DNA of 64,000 bases from the NCBI GenBank assembly GCA_030374765.1, contig JARGXX010000088.1, positions 2,666,001 through 2,730,000 of the forward strand. Direction: 5' to 3'. Source of the DNA: Agarophyton chilense. Its lineage: Eukaryota > Rhodophyta > Florideophyceae > Gracilariales > Gracilariaceae. The notes under the pieces were generated by a model that saw nothing but the letters and a program-made list of their open reading frames with translations, was not told the origin of the DNA and searched no databases. Position numbers and translations under genes: made by a program. Each line of letters opens with the position of its first letter. Position 1 is the first letter of the stretch. Shown in pieces: positions 58,012 to 64,000 of this stretch.

Positions 58012-61000
58012 TTATAGGTATTCATAAGGGAAACTCTTCTTTCGGACAGCGTGAATGAGAGCCACGTCAGCCCGATCAACCCATGGTCGCCCGTCATCGT
58101 GTGCAGCACATTCCATCAGAATTTCCGCCTCATCTCTTACAATTTGTTCCGTTAGCTGTGCCAACATTTCGAATCCGCTTTCAGAAAGCGCCAAGGGCCT
58201 CCTGGACCGGAGCTGTTTGAAATTGGTGTAGTTTGCTGTACTCGCATAGCCCAACGGCTTTTCTGCTTTTAGTTCTTCATTCAGATTGATTCCCATTGCG
58301 TGAAACACAATCCATCGCAAACGGTTATAGCAAATGGACGATGCTCTACGTCGCAAGATGTCTTTTTTGCCGCCTCCTTGATCTTCGTTTGATATTTCTG
58401 AGCCCTCCTCTTCCCTAACCATAACTTTGCCCTCCACTGCAGCCCTGATTGCTTTCAGGCCCCCACGTGAAATCTCTCGCCATTCATTTATACCAAACTT
58501 GGCGATAATAACTTCGGCAGGGTTCATAACCCCGAAAAACTCCGCATACTTCTCAGAAAAGCTTGCTTGCTGTTGTGCACTCTCTTTCGCGACAGCCTCA
58601 TTCGAGTTAATGGAGTGCTTCTCTTTGAACTCGTTTTTGGATTCTGCAACGCCGTGAGAGTTGTTCGCAGAATTTCCGTTACTATGTTTTCCAAGGACAA
58701 TATCCCCAGCCATATGTGTGCCATTGAATTCTTTCTGTTGCTCTATGTCGCCATCGTAATTGTTAACAACATTTCCGGGGACAACCTGCGGTTTCTTGAA
58801 GTGCGATTTCTTTTCGTCCGTCACAGATTTTACATCCGCTTGGTTGTTCATGGCAGCCTCACCCTCGCTCTCGTCAGCGTGGACCCGAGCATTAGAGCCT
58901 TGAGATATGCTTCCTAGTTCCTGATGCTGACAGGCGGAATCTTTGTATCCAATGTTTTCGGCCATCAGCATATTTGGCGTTGCAATGGAATGCGACACTG
59001 TTTTGTCTTTTTCAGATATGTTGAGATATGCTTCTCGTGTTCCGGTAGTACTTTTACACAGTTTGGCGGACACCGATGTTCCTGCGAGAGGCGCGGCATC
59101 TGTCATTGAAATATCTCCATCATGTAATAGATTCTTGTCCTCCGGCTTCGGATTGCATGCGTGAGGTAGGACGACCGTCATTGAAATATCGTTGTCATGA
59201 ATTAAATTTTCTTCTTTGGAATTCGGCTTACCTGTCTTTGGCAGATGAGCCGTCACCTGAGCACCATCACCCTCTCTACCACGAATTAAGTTTCGATCTT
59301 TGCTCGTCGGCAAAGAAACGGGGCCAAACTTTTTCAAGATTGCGGACCATGTCTCCACCCCTTCTTTCTTATGTCGTGCTGCTTCATCAGCAGAGAGAGA
59401 GCGAAGAAGCCTTCGGCGAAAGCTGAAGGTATTGGGTTTTTCGGAGGGTTTAGTGTATAAATCCATTTGATAAATCGACTTGAGGCCCATCATGATCGCC
59501 CTTGTCTCCACCATAGCACCGTGAGGCACAATTACTTTTGACACTGGAACTCTAGAACAAAGTTCGAACGTTTGTGATTCTGTATAAGGGCGTATTTTTC
59601 GCTGTGGCCACTCGGCTTCAGACCAATGCGGGTTGTAGGAACCATCAGCTGGCGCCTCGTTCGGCAAAACATGGCTAAGAAAACAAAAGCTTGCTTTCCC
59701 CCTGCTCATAAGCTTCTCACTAAAGGCTTTGCGGATGTCCCAACTTTCAATAAGTGTCAATGACTCTTCATCATTTTCCATATCTTCCGCGGTTGCGGCT
59801 TCTTTTCGGTCATCGGCATTATCCCTTAAGGGTTCTCTTGCCGACTCATTTTCCGCTTTATCGATGTCTCCATAAAACTCATCCGTCTCAACGATCTGTA
59901 TCGCAGCTTGCAAAACCTCTAGAGCAAACCCAGCAGCAAAATCGGCCAAATATAGAAGCGCGACGGGCGCGAAACACATAACTGGTCTTTCAGAAGCATA
60001 AAACTCTTCTAATGTCTTTGGATTGTTCTTAATACGCGTTACATACTCGAGCCAATCTAGCAACGCCTCCGTTTGGATCAGAGCAAAGCGTGCTAAGTTC
60101 TTGACAGGAGAGGTGTTAATGGCGTGCTGCCATAACCGAAGAGGCTCTTGAATAGTTTTAGATTTACCAAGAGCGGGAGCTAGGACTGGTTCGTTTGTCC
60201 ACTTCAACCGACCCAAACGATGGCCTACAACAGATTGCTCGGAATCCATAAACGAAATGCCTTGTTGTTGGCAGTATGTTGCAAACTCATCCACACTACA
60301 AAATGTTTCTCCGGAAACATTGTACATGTACGAGCGCATAATATAGGATGCCAGATCGCAAAACTGGTCCATTTCAGCATCTTGATGGTGAAGACGTTGG
60401 GACAAAAATCCTGATACTTCAGGTTCTTCTTCGTCGCTCTCTTCATCTAAGCGTTGGTCACTGAGATGAATGACCTCTTCTCGATAGGTATCGCTCTTTA
60501 ACTTGCAGCTTTGTGACTCATCTCTTCCTTCCTCCTTTTCTTCTTCCTTCTTCATCTGTATGTAATCAAGACGTCTGATAATGAAATCAATGTCGGCATA
60601 CTTTCCGTCCCCGTATACATCCAAATCAGGATATCTCTTGAAACAAAGTTGTTTAGGGTCGATTCTAGTTCTGATTTCCTTTGAGTTATAAAGATCCAGA
60701 ATGAAGTTAAGTAAGAACTTGCAGTACGCCTTAGGCCGCGACGCATTTCCAAGCAAATCAGATAAACGAACAGGATGTGCAATATGTTGTAAGCGCATAC
60801 AAGCCTTTAAAAAGTCATCTCGTTCGACTTGAGCAGAACGGAGTAAGAAACGCGGATCAGTTAACAATTCTTTCAAACTATCCTGGCGAACTCGTGACCA
60901 TAGTGAGCCCAGCTGTTGTTTTTCACAAGGGTCTAGCCATGAGCAAGTTCGCTCTTCGTCAACTCGATGAGCACGATTCTGAGCAGCTGATTTTCTAGTC

Positions 61001-61563
61001 ATGTGTTTATGGTCTAGATCTTGATCCTCTTGATATGGCCATGTCATAGGTCTATAATGGAAGAATTGATTTGGTGCAGTGGGTGGGATGTTTTCCCCAG
61101 GAACTGGCGTGGTTTCTTCCTTATCTACGTCAATAATGTCAGCGGGCTTCAACACCTCATCACTCAAGACTGGTAGCTCCGCATTTTTTATACCTGAATC
61201 AATCTCTGCCACAGTACTTATTTGGTGAGTTTCAGAATAGTCAAGGAACCTCTGAAGCGAGTACTTCGTCGAACAGACTGGGAGTTGCTTCTCACTGTCA
61301 GGGTCAGCTTGTTCAAAAAATCTCGGTATTCTTAACAAATTGGCTTCCTCAAGAAGAACTTTCTTCACTTCAGGCTCCGCGAGAATGAGCGCATTGTCTT
61401 CTATGTCGGTCCCGTAACTTTCGGAATCGTCACGACCTTTTTGGCGCTGTCGCTTATTGCTCGGTTGTTGAGATAAACCTTGGGGATCTTCAGGCTGTTT
61501 GCGCTTCGCAACAGAGATTTCGGTGTCCTCCATGAAGGAATGGTACAACTCGGGCCAAGACAA
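58012..61563 (-). CDS. Large acidic nuclear protein with C-terminal histone-fold-like segment
   Basis: A single exon of 1183 residues, intact. An early KRKQPEDP...SNKRQRQK stretch (residues about 20-43) looks like a bipartite nuclear signal. Ordered regions follow at about 215-320 (WLDPCEKQQLGSLWSRVRQD, LNFILDLY) and about 430-590. Acidic spacers (EESDEEEPE, EEKEEG) lie between them. Three imperfect repeats of about 27 residues occur at roughly 750-825, with SKEENLIHDNDISMT and PEDKNLLHDGDISMT as the best pair, then a long Asn/Lys/Glu-rich low-complexity region. The last about 65 residues (SGFEMLAQLTEQIVRDEAEI, then RADVALIHAVRK) match the helix 2, loop, helix 3 pattern of histone folds such as H4, TAF6 or CENP-S. 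The family is unrecognised, and a chromatin or transcription factor subunit is inferred. A second Met at residue 11 is a possible start. Confidence 0.75.
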   Translation of the reverse strand: MSWPELYHSFMEDTEISVAKRKQPEDPQGLSQQPSNKRQRQKGRDDSESYGTDIEDNALILAEPEVKKVLLEEANLLRIPRFFEQADPDSEKQLPVCSTKYSLQRFLDYSETHQISTVAEIDSGIKNAELPVLSDEVLKPADIIDVDKEETTPVPGENIPPTAPNQFFHYRPMTWPYQEDQDLDHKHMTRKSAAQNRAHRVDEERTCSWLDPCEKQQLGSLWSRVRQDSLKELLTDPRFLLRSAQVERDDFLKACMRLQHIAHPVRLSDLLGNASRPKAYCKFLLNFILDLYNSKEIRTRIDPKQLCFKRYPDLDVYGDGKYADIDFIIRRLDYIQMKKEEEKEEGRDESQSCKLKSDTYREEVIHLSDQRLDEESDEEEPEVSGFLSQRLHHQDAEMDQFCDLASYIMRSYMYNVSGETFCSVDEFATYCQQQGISFMDSEQSVVGHRLGRLKWTNEPVLAPALGKSKTIQEPLRLWQHAINTSPVKNLARFALIQTEALLDWLEYVTRIKNNPKTLEEFYASERPVMCFAPVALLYLADFAAGFALEVLQAAIQIVETDEFYGDIDKAENESAREPLRDNADDRKEAATAEDMENDEESLTLIESWDIRKAFSEKLMSRGKASFCFLSHVLPNEAPADGSYNPHWSEAEWPQRKIRPYTESQTFELCSRVPVSKVIVPHGAMVETRAIMMGLKSIYQMDLYTKPSEKPNTFSFRRRLLRSLSADEAARHKKEGVETWSAILKKFGPVSLPTSKDRNLIRGREGDGAQVTAHLPKTGKPNSKEENLIHDNDISMTVVLPHACNPKPEDKNLLHDGDISMTDAAPLAGTSVSAKLCKSTTGTREAYLNISEKDKTVSHSIATPNMLMAENIGYKDSACQHQELGSISQGSNARVHADESEGEAAMNNQADVKSVTDEKKSHFKKPQVVPGNVVNNYDGDIEQQKEFNGTHMAGDIVLGKHSNGNSANNSHGVAESKNEFKEKHSINSNEAVAKESAQQQASFSEKYAEFFGVMNPAEVIIAKFGINEWREISRGGLKAIRAAVEGKVMVREEEGSEISNEDQGGGKKDILRRRASSICYNRLRWIVFHAMGINLNEELKAEKPLGYASTANYTNFKQLRSRRPLALSESGFEMLAQLTEQIVRDEAEILMECAAHDDGRPWVDRADVALIHAVRKKSFPYEYL

Positions 61564-61701
61564 AAGTCTGTTTCAAGGGGATGGGTTGCTTTGAGTTGTC
61601 CACAGGCAACTGTGCGGGCAAAGGGAAAGGATCAAAATAAGAAAACGAAATGTGATCCTTTTGATTAAATATAAAAAATTTCTGCTCAATCTCACAAGAT
61701 T

Positions 61702-61784
61702 GGGTTCGTAGCTCAGTGGTAGAAGCTCTCCAGAGCAATCGACTGCAGATCGATAGGTCGCGTGTTCGACTCACGCCGGGCCCT
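61702..61784 (+). tRNA. trnC-GCA: tRNA-Cys(GCA) with an enlarged D arm
   Basis: The acceptor stem GGGTTCG/CGGGCCC has two GU pairs. The anticodon stem ATCGA/TCGAT around CTGCAGA (anticodon GCA) and the T arm GCGTG/CACGC around TTCGACT are perfect. The gene is 83 bases including the discriminator T at 61784, about 9-10 longer than a usual tRNA-Cys. The extra bases (AGCTCTCCA, about 61724-61732) lie in the D loop before GAGC and include a second GCTC that could also pair with GAGC. This may be a D-arm intron of the kind described in the red alga Cyanidioschyzon, or a damaged gene. A T-run follows at 61800. CCA is not encoded. Confidence 0.85.
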
Positions 61785-63347
61785 AAAATGCTTCGCGTTC
61801 TTTTGTCGTGACACATTTCTTTCCTCCACTTGTCACGGAGTCGTTGGCCAAGGTCTCCAGCTATTACGTTCCACCCAGTGTTGCGAAGGTAACATAGTAG
61901 CCGACTTTATATTGAATAATTCTTCGAATCTTGTTTGTCATCGTGTCACAGGACAGGAAATTAATTTCTTCACATTGCGCGGGTTTATTTTCCGTGTCAT
62001 TTCTATAAACGATCGTACGCAGAGCGAAAGGGCTTGTGGGGGGAGAGTCTAATGTGCGCTCGTGGGGCGCGGTCGGATCTTCGGGAGAATCGGGAATGGG
62101 CAGAAGGGCTACCTCCGCTTGCCCCTTCCACCCAGTGTCTCGGGTTTGAGTAAAGGAAAATGATTTAGTTCGCAGGGCCGACAGGATGGTTACAGGTGGC
62201 AATCGTGTATGACACAGGATTGCACACTCGTGCCCAAATTTCTACATTCGGTTGTAATCTTTACTCATACGCATTATTTGAGTTGGGAAACTGATCAATC
62301 TTACCTTCATTTCAAACTGCTTTTTCTTTTATAGTTCTCAAAAACAGTCAACAACAGAATCATCACCTGTTCGATGATTACTGTGACAAAGCGGTGCAAG
62401 TCGCAATACTTCGGCACGTCGTTGGCTCGCTCCTCCATTCATGCCGCACTGCATCTACTGCTCTTTGCCAACTTTTTCAAACGCTATTTCCTTGCAACAT
62501 TTTGGGGAAGTCTCCCAGCCCTTGTTCTGGATGTATAAGATATTACGAAAACCGAATGCAGATATCGGAGCACGATACAGAACAAATCGGTCCAGAGCCG
62601 TATGCGAGAGAGCCGATTTCGCTGTCGAGTGACCCTTATCTGCACGAGGTTCTGGATAATACTTGCTTATCGCACTGCTGTGTGCATAGATTGTGAGTTC
62701 TTGAGCATATTTATAAAGGCCCGATTTGATATCACACTCAAACGAGTGTGATAACCAGGGACAGCTCAGATATCAGCACTGTTACAGTGCGATAATCTCT
62801 GTTATCTTTGCAACTCCCTTTGTAGGCAGCCGCGTTCCGTCATTGTAACCATTTTTAGTTTTCAACGAGAACCTCTTTTTAAATCCATACGGATCGGTGT
62901 TCCATATTTTGCGGCAACGGGAGAAACAAATCCTTCGCGTTTTTTTCTCTTTATCGCCTCCGTTGTGCCAGAATCCTTACTGCTCTCATTCATCTGTATC
63001 GACAGAGCTAACCTATCTTTTTGACTAATGACGTGCCAAAGGCAGCGCCAGACTAGGAACAGAAGCAGCACTTAGGTACAGGTGCTGTAATGTTTTGTGA
63101 ACATGACCCGGCAACTTTGAGACAAAAAACAGTTCAAGTCAATGAGAAAGTGACCACCACATGTTTACGTAAAGTAAAGACTGTAGCGAAAAGAAAATAC
63201 ATGTTCGCATATACTGAGTTAAAGCATGTAATGGATAGAAAAAGTATTTGAAATCTAACGTGTGTCAGGAAAGAACAGTGTTTTTCATGCGGTGAAAGTT
63301 GCCTACGACTGCTGTTCGGAGGTCAGAAAAACTCTTTTCCACTGCCC
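61785..63347. other. Intergenic, with a GATA hairpin cluster
   Basis: No recognisable protein; frames such as 62202-61864 (-), 62394-62696 (+) and 63071-62862 (-) are unassigned. A TATA-like TATAAA lies at 62712-62717 with hairpins just downstream. Confidence 0.4.
62730..62806. promoter_or_regulatory. Three tandem hairpins with TATC/GATA arms
   Basis: TATCACACTC/GAGTGTGATA (62730-62753, 4-base loop), TATCAGCACTG/CAGTGCGATA (62771-62794) and GATAA/TTATC (62791-62806) follow each other, 13 bases after a TATA-like box. Each arm carries a GATA core. Possible transcription factor sites or a structured leader. Confidence 0.4.
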
Positions 63348-64000
63348 TCATAAATCGTCACATAGCTGTTTTCCTTTCGGTCTAACCAAAGATGTTCCAT
63401 CCTCAAAGAACACAGGCGCATGAACTATTCGCGATCCCTCAACATCTACGCGAAGTTTCATCAAACGATCAGCTTTGGGTACATCATTCCCACAAGCAAT
63501 CAATATTTGCTTTAGATTCTCTTCACTCTCATTTTGGCAAATATCTCCGTACACTGCACGACGAGCAAGCAGGTTACGCAGCTTTTCTTCTGTGACAGCT
63601 AGTGCAGAAGTATATCCTAGCAGCTTAGCATAAGATGCAATACTTCCATCCGTAGCCTTTGCTTTCTCGATAAAGCTTTCTCTTTCATCTTGAGATTCCT
63701 GGCTGCTACCAGCCCACTTATGAATAAGTGTGATGGCTCTGGCAGCATTTTCAGCACTGAGGGGTTTCACACCTTCTTCGTAACCTTCCAACATCTCTTT
63801 CTCTCCAAGACAAAAGCTTGTAAGCACATCACAGTTGCATATTTCTATGTAGTATCCATCTGGATCGCGAATGAAATACTGTCGTACAATCTTGCTGTTG
63901 TTAACCGATGTAATACCCGGAGCATCAGCGTCTGCCCCACTCGGCACTGAAACGTTCTGACGGAATGGTACGTTAAGCTGTCTCAAAATGGTTGGAACTT
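63348..64000 (-). CDS. VOC/glyoxalase-fold protein, C-terminal part (cut by window)
   Basis: The frame is open from the right edge to a stop at 63350-63348, so the N-terminus is missing. KIVRQYFIRDPDGYYIEICN is the hallmark end of a vicinal-oxygen-chelate (glyoxalase/dioxygenase) domain, with Glu of the YIEIC strand in the metal-ligand position. It is followed by about 150 residues of charged helical sequence (AARAITLIHKW, ESFIEKAKATDGSIASYAKLLG, RAVYGDICQNESEENLKQIL) that are not part of the domain and are not recognised. The enzyme activity cannot be told from this part. No intron is seen within it. Confidence 0.75.
   Translation of the reverse strand, partial: VPTILRQLNVPFRQNVSVPSGADADAPGITSVNNSKIVRQYFIRDPDGYYIEICNCDVLTSFCLGEKEMLEGYEEGVKPLSAENAARAITLIHKWAGSSQESQDERESFIEKAKATDGSIASYAKLLGYTSALAVTEEKLRNLLARRAVYGDICQNESEENLKQILIACGNDVPKADRLMKLRVDVEGSRIVHAPVFFEDGTSLVRPKGKQLCDDL

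Noticed and set aside
61490..61816. 108-codon minus frame over the tRNA gene
   Set aside because: Spans the tRNA-Cys and the start of the large gene; explained by both.
1..64000. CRISPR arrays, bacterial operons, rRNA genes
   Set aside because: No regularly spaced repeats, no Shine-Dalgarno-led gene clusters and no rRNA-like conserved stretches were seen.

Overview
The window is nuclear DNA of a photosynthetic eukaryote, most likely a red alga. Four observations point there: an ispE gene of the plastid MEP isoprenoid pathway, a CDKA-type kinase with a PSTAIRE helix, genes with few and very short introns (61-117 bases), and a tRNA-Cys gene whose D arm carries extra bases, a form of disruption known from red algal nuclear tRNA genes. 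The lineage call is an inference. No rRNA, organellar DNA or CRISPR array is visible.

About 0-53 kb is almost wholly a transposon graveyard. In order it holds: a minus-strand Gag-Pol relic (1-2.0 kb); a pogo/Tigger-like DDE transposase gene split by a Copia element with both LTRs and a 5-bp target duplication (7.6-13.9 kb); an old Ty3/Gypsy relic split by a second, chromodomain Gypsy element with both LTRs (14.9-26.3 kb); plus-strand coding debris I cannot name (26.3-28.7 kb); a broken minus-strand gene joining a DNA N-methylase-like domain and a SET-like domain (28.9-31.7 kb); a 6-kb stretch with a strongly purine-rich plus strand and a large unrecognised minus-strand broken gene (31.9-37.7 kb); a third Gypsy Pol relic (39.0-39.6 kb); a PiggyBac-like element with inverted termini, itself interrupted (40.0-43.6 kb); a DIRS-like RNase H plus tyrosine recombinase relic (43.7-45.7 kb); a PIF/Harbinger pair of Myb-like and DDE proteins (47.5-49.5 kb); and a second, orphan Myb-like protein (50.3-51.3 kb).

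About 53-64 kb is ordinary host gene space: ispE (three exons, +), an ABHD11-like hydrolase (two exons, -), CDKA (two exons, +) sharing a 578-base divergent promoter with the hydrolase, a single-exon 1183-residue acidic nuclear protein ending in a histone-fold-like segment (-), tRNA-Cys(GCA) (+), and the C-terminal part of a VOC/glyoxalase-fold protein running off the right edge (-). The exon joins were read by hand; each keeps GT-AG borders and frame.

The items I would look at first are the DNA-methylase plus SET gene, the large unknown minus-strand gene beside it, the disrupted tRNA-Cys, and the clean nested insertions that let element order be read directly.
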